In this document: positions 16,554 to 25,086 of the stretch, in pieces
Numbering within the stretch: the first letter of the stretch is position 1
How the letters are laid out: every line of letters begins with the position of its first letter
Origin: Streptomyces sp. NBC_01571
GTDB lineage: Bacteria > Actinomycetota > Actinomycetes > Streptomycetales > Streptomycetaceae
Length of the DNA stretch: 64,000 bases
Assembly: GCF_026339875.1 (NCBI RefSeq)
Contig: NZ_JAPEPZ010000001.1
Span: forward strand, 4,836,001 to 4,900,000
Reading direction: 5' to 3'
The notes under the pieces: generated by a model
The model's database searches: none
The model's input: the letters and a program-made list of their open reading frames with translations, nothing else
What the model was told of the DNA's origin: nothing
Translations under genes and position numbers: made by a program

Positions 16554-17359
16554 TCGGCCGGCCCCTCGGGCCGCGCCTTCCCGGGTTGCCGTCCGTCCCC
16601 CGGCGGCCCCGCGAAGGCCTGGGCGATGTCCAGCCAGCGGTCGGCGTCGGGGCCCTGTGCCCGTACGGCGAGGTCGGCGCGGTGGGCGCGCTGGGTGACC
16701 AGGAGACAGAAGTCGAGGGCCGGGCCGGTGACCCGCTGGGACGCGTCCTCGGGTCCGTACGTCCACAGCTCCCCGGCGGCACTCACGAGTTCGACGCGGA
16801 ACTCCCCGTCCGGCGGCGTGAGACCGCGTACCCCGAAGGCGAAGTCCCGTGCCCGGACGCCGATCCGCACCACGTGCCGGAGCCGGTCCGTGGGGGTACG
16901 TGTCACCCCCAGCGCGTCCGCCACGTCCTGGCCGTGGGCCCAGGTCTCCATCAGCCGGCCGGTGGCCACGGAGGCGACCGACATGGGCGGGCCGTACCAG
17001 GGGAAGCGGGTTCCGGCGGGGGCCGCGCGGAGGGACTCCTCCAGCGCCCCGCGCCCCGCGCGCCAGTCGGCGAGCAGCTCGGCGGCCGGGCGGGCCGCGC
17101 CCTCCTCGGCACCCTCGTCCACGAATCCGCCGGGTGAGGCGATCGCCTTCTCGACCTCCTTCGCGAAGGCCTCGGCGTCGGTCACGGCGAGCAGCGCGGA
17201 GCGGTCCGTCCAGGCCAGGTGAGCGATCTGATGGGCGACGGTCCAGCCCGGGGCCGGGGTGGCGAGCCGCCAGCCCTCCTCGGTCAACTCGCCGACCAGC
17301 AGGTCGAGTTCCTCGCTCTCCCGATGCAGATCGTCGATCACGGACGACAGGTCGGACAC
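16550..17359 (-). CDS. TIGR03084-family DinB-like protein
   Basis: The 269-residue protein opens with a DinB/mycothiol-dependent maleylpyruvate isomerase N-terminal fold. The segment PGWTVAHQIAHLAWTDRSALLAV holds the first histidine ligand, and METWAHGQDVADALG holds the second. A C-terminal SCP2-like segment follows. This is the TIGR03084 arrangement, normally found beside DUF1446 and carboxylase genes. It may be a metal- or thiol-dependent auxiliary enzyme, but its reaction is unknown. It is the first gene of the operon; GTG 17359 has GAGGGAG about seven bases upstream. Confidence 0.82.
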   Translation of the reverse strand: MSDLSSVIDDLHRESEELDLLVGELTEEGWRLATPAPGWTVAHQIAHLAWTDRSALLAVTDAEAFAKEVEKAIASPGGFVDEGAEEGAARPAAELLADWRAGRGALEESLRAAPAGTRFPWYGPPMSVASVATGRLMETWAHGQDVADALGVTRTPTDRLRHVVRIGVRARDFAFGVRGLTPPDGEFRVELVSAAGELWTYGPEDASQRVTGPALDFCLLVTQRAHRADLAVRAQGPDADRWLDIAQAFAGPPGDGRQPGKARPEGPAE

Positions 17360-17424
17360 GATGGCGCTCCCTCGGGGCACGACGGTGTGCGGGGTGGTGC
17401 GGGGTCCTGCGCGGTGCGTTCTGG

Positions 17425-17462
17425 AGCATGGCAGCGGGCGGAGAAACAATCAAGCGTGCTTG
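17425..17462 (-). promoter_or_regulatory. Promoter and putative TetR operator of the catabolic operon
   Basis: On the minus strand TTGATT (17453-17448), a 17-nt spacer and CATGCT (17430-17425) form a -35/-10 pair leading into the first gene at 17359. The palindrome caagcgtgcttg (17451-17462) overlaps the -35 box. aatcaa/ttgatt form a wider flanking pair. Repressor binding here would block transcription; the TetR protein at the operon's end is the natural candidate (inference). Confidence 0.6.
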
Positions 17463-17512
17463 CATTGATTCGAGGACGGGAAGTCCGGGTGAGCGTCGGG
17501 ATTCGCCCCCGG

Positions 17513-17708
17513 TCTCCCGCCAGGGGCGCTGCACCCCCCTGGCCCCCGCCCTCGCCCGAAGGGCTCGACCTCGAACGCCGGACGGGCGGGAGATGCGCGC
17601 CCGCGCTGGACGGTTCCGGACGGGGTCACGTATTCCAGCCGTCCGGCGTTCGAGGACAAGGCCGTTCAGGCCGAAGCGGGGGTCTGGGGGCGGCAGCCCC
17701 CGGGGACG
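17513..17708. repeat. Dispersed inverted repeat pair between the catabolic operon and the EamA gene
   Basis: Two copies of a roughly 70-bp element face each other: an inverted copy near 17513-17589 and a direct copy near 17638-17708. They share the core gtccggcgttcgaggac and end in a GC-rich hairpin (gggggcggcagcccccg). Related copies occur near 46544-46619, 54417-54488 and 54591-54664. The rest of the 418-bp intergenic region 17360-17777 holds only the operon promoter. Confidence 0.75.
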
Positions 17709-17777
17709 GGACGCGACGGACGGCGAGCGGCCGACGGCCGCTCGCCCCGCTCCCGTCCTGGTGCCCCGCGGACGCGG

Positions 17778-18767
17778 CTACGTCGTGGCCCGTCCCCGCC
17801 CCACCTGGGTCCGTACCGCGCCCATGCTCGCCGCGATGACGAGGGCGATCGCGAGGGCCTCGGTGGCGGAGAGCGCCTGATGCAGGACGAGGAAGCCTGC
17901 GGTCGCGGCGACGGCCGGTTCCAGGCTCATCAGGATGGCGAAGGTGGAGGCGGGAAGGCGGCGCAGGGCGAGGAGTTCGAGGGTGTAGGGGAGGACGGAG
18001 GACAGGACGGCGACCGCGGCCCCGAGCGCCGCGGTCGTGGGGTCGAGCAGCCGGGTCCCGGACTCGGCGATCCCCAGCGGCAGGAACGCCACCGCCGCGA
18101 CCACCATGGCGAGCGCGAGCCCGTCGGCCTGCGGGAAGCGCCGGCCCGTACGGGCGCTGAAGACGATGTACGCCGCCCACATCGCGCCGGCGGACAGCGC
18201 GAAGGCGACGCCCGCCGCGTCGAGGCTGCCGAAGCCTCCGCCGCCGAGCAGGAAGACCCCGCCGAGCGCGAGGCCCGCCCAGAGCAGGTTCAGGGCGCGG
18301 CGGGAGGCGACCACCGAGAGCACCAGTGGGCCGAGCACCTCCAGCGTGACGGCGGGGCCCAGCGGGATGCGGGCGACCGACTGGTAGAAGAGGCCGTTCA
18401 TCGCGGCCATGGTCAGCCCGAAGAGGACGACCGTGGCCCAGTCGGCCCTGGAGTGTCCGCGCACCTTCGGCCGGCAGATCACCATCAGCACGATCGCGGC
18501 CACCAGCAGCCGAAGGGTCACCACTCCGAGCGCCCCGGTGCGCGGCATCAGGGTCACCGCCAGCGCGCCGCCGAACTGCACGGAGACACCTCCGGCGAGG
18601 ACCAGTCCGACGGGCCCGAGGCCGCCGCGCCGGACCGGGGATCCGCCGCCCGTACCGGGCAGGGGGGCCATCACCGGGGCGACCGGGGTCGCGGACGCCG
18701 GGGAGGACGGGACGGCGCTGGGGGTGTTCACGGTGCCTTCCAGGGGCTCGACTCGGGATGCGTGCAT
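17778..18767 (-). CDS. EamA/RhtA-type drug/metabolite exporter
   Basis: The 329-residue protein has ten predicted membrane segments in two EamA halves, beginning near LGPVGLVLAGGVSVQFGGALAV and LWAGLALGGVFLLGG. TLEVLGPLVLSVVASRR and SVLPYTLELLALRRLPASTFAILMSLEPAVAATAGFLVL are typical of the RhtA (threonine/homoserine exporter) branch. It probably exports an amino acid or other small metabolite. ATG 18767 has GGAAAG upstream; a GTG 12 codons further in (18731) also has a good ribosome site, and the intervening stretch is Pro/Ala-rich, so the start is uncertain. Confidence 0.85.
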   Translation of the reverse strand: MHASRVEPLEGTVNTPSAVPSSPASATPVAPVMAPLPGTGGGSPVRRGGLGPVGLVLAGGVSVQFGGALAVTLMPRTGALGVVTLRLLVAAIVLMVICRPKVRGHSRADWATVVLFGLTMAAMNGLFYQSVARIPLGPAVTLEVLGPLVLSVVASRRALNLLWAGLALGGVFLLGGGGFGSLDAAGVAFALSAGAMWAAYIVFSARTGRRFPQADGLALAMVVAAVAFLPLGIAESGTRLLDPTTAALGAAVAVLSSVLPYTLELLALRRLPASTFAILMSLEPAVAATAGFLVLHQALSATEALAIALVIAASMGAVRTQVGRGRATT

Positions 18768-18868
18768 CACGCTGCACTTTCCGGTCCAGAGTAATGGACT
18801 CGGTCAGGCGCGTGAACCCTTGACGACCCTGTCTCGTTCCTCACAGCGGCCGCCCCGGTCCCGGGGCC

Positions 18869-19993
18869 TCAGCGGCGGGCCATGTACAGGTCGAGGACGC
18901 GGTGGAGCACGCGGTTGAGGGGGAAGTCCCACTCGCCGAGGTACTCGACGGCCTCGCCGCCCGCGCCGACCTTGAAGCGGAGCAGGCCGAGGAGGTGGTT
19001 GGACTCCTCCAGGGTGTCGGTGATGCCGCGGAAGTCGTAGACGGCGGCGCCCAGTTCGTGGGCGTCGGTCATCATGCGCCACTGGATGGCGTTGTTGGGC
19101 TGGACCTCGCGTCTGCGGCTGGTGGAGGCGCCGTAGGAGTACCAGACGTGGGTGCCGACCGTCAGCATCGTGGCCGCGGCGAGGACCTCGCCGTCGTGGT
19201 GCGCGAGGTAGAGCCGCATACGGTCCGGGTCCTCGGCGGTCAGCGCGGTCCACATGCGCTGGAAGTAGGGCAGCGGGCGGGGGATGAAGCGGTCGCGCTC
19301 AGCGGTCTCCGCGTAGAGCTCGTAGAACGCGGGCAGGTCGTCGTAACCGCCGCGCACGACCTTGACACCGGCCTTCTCGGCCTTCTTGATGTTGCGCCGC
19401 CACTGCTGGTTGAGGCCGCGCTGGATCTCCTCCAGCGGCCTTCCGCCGAAGGGGAGCTGGAAGACGTAGCGCGGCTGCCCGGCCGCGAACCCGTCCTCGG
19501 CGCCCGCCTCGGCCTGCCGCCAGCCCCTGTTCCGCAGCTTCTCGGCCACACCGGCGGCGGCCGGTTCGTACGTCGTCGCCTCCGTGTCCCCGAGCCGGCG
19601 CGCCGCCGGATCGGCGATCGCCGCCTTGACGGCGTCGGCGCTCCACCGGCGTACGGCCACGGGCGGCCCCATCTTCACCGAGAACGCGCCCCTCCCCTTC
19701 AGATACGCGAGCATCGGGTCGAGCCAGCGCTCCACGAGATCGGCCGCGTACCAGTCGACGACCGGACCCTCCGGGAGGTAGGCGAGGTACCGCCGCATCC
19801 TCGGCAGCGGCCGCAGCAGCACCAGCCCGGCCCCGACGAGCCGCCCCTCCTCGTCGAACCACCCGAGGCTCTCCGCCCGCCAGTCCGGCTTCACCTCGCC
19901 CCAGGACGGCACCTGCATATGGCTGACCGAGGCCCGTGTCGAGACGAACGCCAGGTGCTCTTCACGGGTGATGACCTGCAGGCGGAGCCTCAT
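18869..19993 (-). CDS. FemAB/FemX-family peptidyltransferase
   Basis: The 374-residue protein has duplicated GNAT-like folds typical of Fem transferases. It carries MQVPSWGEVKPDWRAESLGW at the N-terminus, GLNQQWRRNIKKAEKAGVKV in the middle, and the C-terminal segments SYGASTSRRREVQPNNAIQW and VYDFRGI. Such enzymes move an aminoacyl group from tRNA to a lipid II peptide, building the interpeptide bridge; in Streptomyces the bridge is one glycine. This may be a second FemX-like enzyme or one acting on another acceptor. ATG 19993 is preceded by GAGGAG eight bases away; the GTG nine bases upstream sits on that site. A perfect 14-bp palindrome lies just upstream. Confidence 0.82.
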   Translation of the reverse strand: MRLRLQVITREEHLAFVSTRASVSHMQVPSWGEVKPDWRAESLGWFDEEGRLVGAGLVLLRPLPRMRRYLAYLPEGPVVDWYAADLVERWLDPMLAYLKGRGAFSVKMGPPVAVRRWSADAVKAAIADPAARRLGDTEATTYEPAAAGVAEKLRNRGWRQAEAGAEDGFAAGQPRYVFQLPFGGRPLEEIQRGLNQQWRRNIKKAEKAGVKVVRGGYDDLPAFYELYAETAERDRFIPRPLPYFQRMWTALTAEDPDRMRLYLAHHDGEVLAAATMLTVGTHVWYSYGASTSRRREVQPNNAIQWRMMTDAHELGAAVYDFRGITDTLEESNHLLGLLRFKVGAGGEAVEYLGEWDFPLNRVLHRVLDLYMARR

Positions 19994-20020
19994 GCGCGGC
20001 ACTCCTCGGTGAGGGGGGTG

Positions 20021-20034
20021 GCTGAAATTTCAGC
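20021..20034. promoter_or_regulatory. Perfect 14-bp AT-rich palindrome GCTGAAATTTCAGC
   Basis: This palindrome lies in the 45-bp gap between the FAD/Fe-S oxidoreductase stop and the FemX-like start. Its TGAAATTTCA centre is unusually AT-rich for this genome. It could be an operator for the FemX-like gene or a small stem after the oxidoreductase. Confidence 0.5.
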
Positions 20035-20038
20035 ACAC

Positions 20039-23000
20039 TCAGGACATTTCGCCATTCTCGTGCCCACGGCCGTGGCCCGCTCCCCGGCCGGAGCCATCGA
20101 GTGCCTCCGCCAGCACCTCCGCCAGGTGCTTTCCCCCGCGGCCCGTCAGCTGCTCCAGCTGGGTGCGGCAGGAGTAGCCGTCCGCGAGGAGCACCGCGTC
20201 GTCGCCGGCCGCCGCCACCGCCGGGAGGAGCTGTTCCTCCGCGCAGGACACCGACACGGCGTAATGGCCCTTCTCGAAGCCGAAATTGCCCGCGAGGCCG
20301 CAGCAGCCGCCCGCGAGGGAGCCGGTCAGACCCGCCGCCGCGCGCAGCCGGCGGTCGGCGGCGTCGCCGAGGACGGCGTGCTGGTGGCAGTGGGTCTGGC
20401 CGACGACGGGGCGGTCCAGCGAGGGGGGCGACCAGTCCGGGGCGAGCCGTTCCAGCGCCTCGGCGAACGTCAGCACCGCCGAGGCCAGCCGGGCCGCGCG
20501 CGGGTCGTCGTGGAGGAGCTCCGGGAGGTCCGTACGCAGCGCGGCGGCGCAGCTCGGTTCGAGGACGACGACGGAGGGGGGCCGCGGGTGGACGTCCGGA
20601 TCCAGGAACGCACCCATCAGGTCGAGGGTGCGGCGCATCACCGCGCGGGCGAGGTCGAGCTGGCCCGTGGAGACGTACGTGAGACCGCAGCAGACGCGGC
20701 CCGCTCGGCCCACCGCCCAGGGGGCCGGTCCGCCCGACGCGCGGTCCGCACCCGGCGCCCCGGCCGTCCCCGCCGTCGCCTTCTTCCGGCTCTCTCCCTC
20801 GTCGCCGCCCGTCCCCTTCCTGCCGCCGTTCCCCTTCCCGTTCCTGCCGGTCCTTGCCGGACTCCCCAGCTTCCTCATCCCCACCGTCGGCGTCAGCATC
20901 ACGTCCACGCCGGCCGCCTCCAGCACCCGTACGGCCGCCCGCCCCACCGACGGCGAGAGGTGCTCCGTGAAGGTGTCCGGCCACAGGAAGGCCGCCTCCG
21001 CCGGGGCGACGGCACCGTTCCCGTCGGCGCCGTACCCGTCGGTCCCGTGCACCCCCCCCTCGCGCATCATCCGCCGCACCCGCTCCTTGAACCGCCGCTG
21101 CCACCACCGGCTGAACGTCTCGGGCGCCAGACGCGGGATCTTCCGCTCGGGTGCGATCCCGGCCAGCCGCTTGACCACCGCGGCCGGCGGCCGCAGCGAG
21201 GACAGGGCGTTGAGCAGCCCGGCGGTCCTGGTCCGGGCGACCAGCCCGAGCCACCCGGGCAGCCGTCCCAGGGCGTAGTGCGCGGCGGGGCGGCGCCGGC
21301 CCGCGTAGTGGTGGTGCAGGAACTCCGCCTTGTACGTGGCCATGTCGACGCCGACCGGACAGTCGGAGCGACACCCCTTGCAGGACAGGCACAGGTCCAG
21401 CGCGTCACGGACCTCCGTCGACCGCCATCCGCCGGTGACCACCTCGCCCGCGAGCATCTCGTGCAGCAGCCGCGCCCGTCCCCGGGTGGAGTGCTCCTCC
21501 TCGCCCGTCACCCGGAACGACGGGCACATGACACTCGTGGCGTCGGGTGTCGTCGTACGGCACTTGGCGACCCCCACGCAGCGGCGCACCGCCGCGGAGA
21601 AGTCCCCGCCGTCCGCCGGATAGCCGAACGTCACGTCCACCGGCTCGCGCGGCAGCACCGCGAACCGCAGGTTCTCGTCCAGCCGGTGCGGCCGCACCAG
21701 CATGCCGGGGTTGAGCAGGCCGTCCGGGTCCCAGAGGTCCTTCGCCCGCTCGAAGAGGCCCACCAGTTCGGGACCGTACATGAGGGGCAGCAGCTCGGCC
21801 CGGGCCTGCCCGTCGCCGTGCTCGCCGGACAGTGAGCCCCCGTGCGAGACGACCAGTTCCGCCAGTTCCCGTGAGAAGCCGCGGAAGCGGCCGATCCCCT
21901 CGCCCGTCAGCAGGTCGAAGTCGATCCGGACGTGGATGCAGCCGTCCCCGAAGTGCCCGTACGGCGTTCCGCGCAGTCCGTGGGCCGCCAACAGGCCCCG
22001 GAAGTCGCGCAGATACGCCCCGAGCCGGGCCGGCGGCACCGCGCAGTCCTCCCAGCCGGGCCACGCCTCTCCCCCGTCGCCGGGCATCCGGGTCGCCGTG
22101 CCGCTCGCGTCCTCACGCACCCGCCACAGCGCACGCTGCCCGGCCGGGTCGGTGACCACGGCGGCGTCCAGGACGTCGGCGGCGCGCAGGATCGCGTCGG
22201 CACGCGCGCGGGCCTCCCCCGCGTCGGCGCCGCCGGTCTCGACGAACAGCCAGGCACCGCCCCGCGGCAGCCCCGCGCCGGGCGGTACGAGGTCCGCGGC
22301 CATCCCCTCCACCGTGAGCGGCCCGAGCGGCAGCAGCCCGGCGGCCGCCTCCGCCGCCGCGCCCTCGTCCGCGTACCCGAGCACGGCCAGCGCCGTCGCC
22401 CGCGGTGCCTCGACCAGTCCCACCACCGCTTCGGTCAGCATGCCCAGAGTGCCCTCGGAGCCGCAGAAGGAGCGGGCGACGTCCGCACCCCTCTCGGGGA
22501 GCAGGGCGTCCAGCGCGTAACCGGAAATGCGGCGGGGCAGGTCCGGGAAACCGGTGCGCAGACGGGCCAACTCGCCGTCCACCAAGGTGCGGAGGCCGGG
22601 CGGGGCGCCCCGCCAGTCCCGGCCGAGCGTGCGGGCCTCCCCCCGGCCGGTCAGCACCGACAGCTCACGCACGCTGTCCGCGGTCGTGCCCCACGCCACC
22701 GAGTGCGACCCGCACGCGTTGTTCCCGATCATGCCGCCGAGGGTGCAGCGGCTGTGGGTGGAGGGGTCGGGTCCGAAGCGCAGGCCGTGCGGGGCGGCGG
22801 CTTCCTGGAGGCGGTCCAGGACGACGCCGGGCTGTACGACGGCGGTGCCGGCCTCGGGGTCCAGCGCGACGATCCGGTTCATGTGCCGGGTGAAGTCGAG
22901 GACGACCCCGGTGCCGGTCGCCTGGCCGGCGATCGAGGTGCCGCCGCCGCGCGCGACGACCGGCACCGCGTGCGCGCGGCACACGGACAGCACGGCCGCC

Positions 23001-23191
23001 ACGTCGTCGCTGTCGCGCGGGGCCACCACACCGAGCGGGACGCGCCGGTAGTTGGACGCGTCCATGCTGGTCAGCGCGCGTGCGGTGGCGTCGAAGGAGA
23101 CCTCGCCGCGAACCTCCGCGGCGAGCCGTCCACGCAGTGCGGCCCGTAGTTCCCGAAACTCCGCCGGTCCCCGATCGCCAAGATCCGTCAT
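20039..23191 (-). CDS. Fused FAD-linked oxidase / Fe-S / CCG-domain oxidoreductase (GlcD-GlcF-like)
   Basis: This 1050-residue fusion has an FAD_binding_4 domain (about 45-190, with ARGGGTSIAGQATGTGVVLDF), an FAD-oxidase C-terminal domain (to about 500, with GHFGDGCIHVRIDFD and SLSGEHGDGQAR), a cysteine-rich 4Fe-4S segment (CLSCKGCRSDCPVGVD), and a C-terminal CCG domain pair (VCCGLTYV and GGCCGLAGNFGFEKGHY). Such fusions oxidise 2-hydroxyacids (D-lactate, D-2-hydroxyglutarate, glycolate) and pass electrons to quinone. A Gly/Lys/Arg-rich insert interrupts the CCG domain at about 772-821. The gene is divergent from the conservon. Substrate unknown. Confidence 0.88.
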   Translation of the reverse strand: MTDLGDRGPAEFRELRAALRGRLAAEVRGEVSFDATARALTSMDASNYRRVPLGVVAPRDSDDVAAVLSVCRAHAVPVVARGGGTSIAGQATGTGVVLDFTRHMNRIVALDPEAGTAVVQPGVVLDRLQEAAAPHGLRFGPDPSTHSRCTLGGMIGNNACGSHSVAWGTTADSVRELSVLTGRGEARTLGRDWRGAPPGLRTLVDGELARLRTGFPDLPRRISGYALDALLPERGADVARSFCGSEGTLGMLTEAVVGLVEAPRATALAVLGYADEGAAAEAAAGLLPLGPLTVEGMAADLVPPGAGLPRGGAWLFVETGGADAGEARARADAILRAADVLDAAVVTDPAGQRALWRVREDASGTATRMPGDGGEAWPGWEDCAVPPARLGAYLRDFRGLLAAHGLRGTPYGHFGDGCIHVRIDFDLLTGEGIGRFRGFSRELAELVVSHGGSLSGEHGDGQARAELLPLMYGPELVGLFERAKDLWDPDGLLNPGMLVRPHRLDENLRFAVLPREPVDVTFGYPADGGDFSAAVRRCVGVAKCRTTTPDATSVMCPSFRVTGEEEHSTRGRARLLHEMLAGEVVTGGWRSTEVRDALDLCLSCKGCRSDCPVGVDMATYKAEFLHHHYAGRRRPAAHYALGRLPGWLGLVARTRTAGLLNALSSLRPPAAVVKRLAGIAPERKIPRLAPETFSRWWQRRFKERVRRMMREGGVHGTDGYGADGNGAVAPAEAAFLWPDTFTEHLSPSVGRAAVRVLEAAGVDVMLTPTVGMRKLGSPARTGRNGKGNGGRKGTGGDEGESRKKATAGTAGAPGADRASGGPAPWAVGRAGRVCCGLTYVSTGQLDLARAVMRRTLDLMGAFLDPDVHPRPPSVVVLEPSCAAALRTDLPELLHDDPRAARLASAVLTFAEALERLAPDWSPPSLDRPVVGQTHCHQHAVLGDAADRRLRAAAGLTGSLAGGCCGLAGNFGFEKGHYAVSVSCAEEQLLPAVAAAGDDAVLLADGYSCRTQLEQLTGRGGKHLAEVLAEALDGSGRGAGHGRGHENGEMS

Positions 23192-23278
23192 GTCTCCAAG
23201 GATGGCCCCGCGCGGCGCCTCCGGGTGGTACCCGGGGTGTCCGAATCGCGGTCCGATGACGGGACCGGATCCAGAACC

Positions 23279-23309
23279 TTCCCAATGCGATCACGAACTC
23301 TCATATAGT
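23279..23309 (+). promoter_or_regulatory. Candidate promoter of the conservon operon
   Basis: TATAGT at 23304-23309 is a strong -10 hexamer for this genome. TTCCCA at 23279-23284, 19 nt upstream, is a weak -35. Transcription would start near 23316, leaving about 67 nt before the cvnA ATG. Confidence 0.45.
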
Positions 23310-23382
23310 GACCGCGAATTGAGTTTCAGGTGTCGCCTCTCGCCCAGGAAACGACCGAGGACACGGACCGAGGACAGGATTC

Positions 23383-25086
23383 ATGACCGCGCCCAGCCCC
23401 TCCGGCGAACGACCCACCCTCCGCGCCACGGCACCCGCCCCCCTGCTCACCGCCGCTCTGGCGGCGCTCGCGGTGGTCGGCGCGGTGGCGACCGCTCCGA
23501 ACTCCGCACGGGTACCCGTCGCCTGGGTCACCGGGACGGCCGCCGTGCTGCTCTGCGTGGCCGTCGCGGTCGCCACCCGCGCCGTACGGACCGCGCAGCT
23601 GGCGCGCCGCCGCCTCGACACCGTGAGCCAGGACGCCGGCCGCCTGCTGCAGGAACGGGCCCGCCAGGCCGAGGAGTTCAACCAGGAGCGGACCCGGCTC
23701 ACGGCGGAGTCCGCCCGCGACCGGACCCGGGCGGCCGACGCCGAGGCCCGCGAACGTGCCCGCCTCACGGCCGAGTTCGAAGCCGAACGGCAGCGGCTCG
23801 GCGCCGAGATCGCCGAGGAGCGGCGGCGGTCCGCCGAACTCACCGCGGACGGAGCGCGCCTCGTCCAGCAGGTCCGGCAGGCCACGAGCGACCGCGCCGC
23901 CGCGATCTCGGCCACCGCCAACGCGGCCGGCCGGATGCAGGCCCTCTCCACGGCCATGCTCGCCGACCTGCGCGCCATGGAGGAGAAGCACTCCGACGAA
24001 GAGGTCCTCGCCGATCTCCTGCACCTCGACCACCGCACCGCGCAGGCCGGCCGTCTCGCCGACTCCGTCGCCGTCCTCGCGGGCGCCCGCTCCGGCCGCC
24101 GCTGGGCACGGCCCATCGTCATGGAGTCGATCCTGCGCGGCGCCATGGGGCGCATCGGCGGCTACCAGCGGGTGCGCCTGCACTCCTCCAGCGACGCCGC
24201 GGTCGCCGGCCACGCCGCGGAGGGCGTGATGCACGCGCTCGCCGAACTCCTCGACAACGCGGCGAACTTCTCGCCGCCGACCGCCGAGGTCCATGTGTAC
24301 GTCGAGGAGGTCCCGGCCGGTGTCATCGTCTCCGTCGAGGACAGCGGCCTCGTCATGGGCGACGTCCAGCTGCGCCGCGCCGAGCGCGCCGTCTCCGGTG
24401 ACGGCGCCGAACTGGGCGGTCTCACCGGCACCCGGCTCGGCCTCGCGGTGGTCGGCCGGCTCGCCCGCAAGCACGGCCTGAAGGTCTCCTTCCGGCCCTC
24501 CGCGCGCGGCGGCACCGGCGTCCTGGTGCTCATCCCCCAGGACCTGCTGTCCCTGCCGTCCGCGCCGGCGCCGGCGGCTCCCGAGGCCACGCCCGCCGCG
24601 GCCCCCGCGCCGGCCCCCGCGCCCGTACCCGCCGAGGACGTCACCGCCGCGGCCGAGGACCACCCCGCCGCCGGGCCGGCGCCCCGCGCGTCGTACGCCG
24701 CCGCCCGGGCCACCGGGGACCTCGACCCGGACCCGGTCCCCACCCACGACTCCCCCCGGCACGCGGACGCGGAGCCCGCCGCCGGCAGCCTGCCCAAGCG
24801 CCGCCGCGGCCGCACCCTCGAGCACGCCGAGCGCAGCCGCGCCCGCCTCGCGGACCAGGCCGCCGAATCGGAACCCCGCACCACCGACTCCAAGGTCACC
24901 GCCGCCCGGTTCAGCAGCTTCCGGCAGGCGGTCCGCGGCACGGCACCGGACCAGGCCGCGGTCCAGGGGACCGTGCCCGAGGACTCCGTACGCGCCCCGG
25001 CGTACACCCCCGAGAACGCCGTACGCGACGAAGCAGCCGTACGGGACACCAACCCCCCGCACCCGGAAGGCGACACCACTTCATGA
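23383..25086 (+). CDS. Conservon sensor-like ATP-binding protein (CvnA type)
   Basis: The 567-residue protein has two N-terminal membrane segments (about 20-40 and 44-63), then a long Glu/Arg-rich coiled coil (about 65-170). A histidine-kinase-like region follows, ending in a GHKL ATPase domain with the N-box ELLDNAANFSPP (about 286-297), DSGLVMG (about 320) and GTRLGLAVVGRLARKHG (about 349). No clear phosphoacceptor H-box is seen. The Ala/Pro-rich tail from about 390 is low complexity. In S. coelicolor, conservon A proteins form membrane-associated complexes with CvnB, CvnC and CvnD that behave like a bacterial analogue of GPCR/G-protein signalling. Its stop overlaps cvnB as ATGA. Confidence 0.92.
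   Translation: MTAPSPSGERPTLRATAPAPLLTAALAALAVVGAVATAPNSARVPVAWVTGTAAVLLCVAVAVATRAVRTAQLARRRLDTVSQDAGRLLQERARQAEEFNQERTRLTAESARDRTRAADAEARERARLTAEFEAERQRLGAEIAEERRRSAELTADGARLVQQVRQATSDRAAAISATANAAGRMQALSTAMLADLRAMEEKHSDEEVLADLLHLDHRTAQAGRLADSVAVLAGARSGRRWARPIVMESILRGAMGRIGGYQRVRLHSSSDAAVAGHAAEGVMHALAELLDNAANFSPPTAEVHVYVEEVPAGVIVSVEDSGLVMGDVQLRRAERAVSGDGAELGGLTGTRLGLAVVGRLARKHGLKVSFRPSARGGTGVLVLIPQDLLSLPSAPAPAAPEATPAAAPAPAPAPVPAEDVTAAAEDHPAAGPAPRASYAAARATGDLDPDPVPTHDSPRHADAEPAAGSLPKRRRGRTLEHAERSRARLADQAAESEPRTTDSKVTAARFSSFRQAVRGTAPDQAAVQGTVPEDSVRAPAYTPENAVRDEAAVRDTNPPHPEGDTTS

Noticed and set aside
13237..17534. Very long minus-strand frames that seem to fuse carboxyltransferase, DUF1446 and TIGR03084
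   Set aside because: The extensions run through neighbouring genes in the wrong frame. The GTGA overlaps and ribosome sites at 14844, 16553 and 17359 give three separate genes of normal family length.
18902..21835. Nearly 1000-codon plus-strand frame opposite femX-like and oxidoreductase genes
   Set aside because: Antisense frame of two strongly supported genes, rich in Arg, Gly and His, without any motif.
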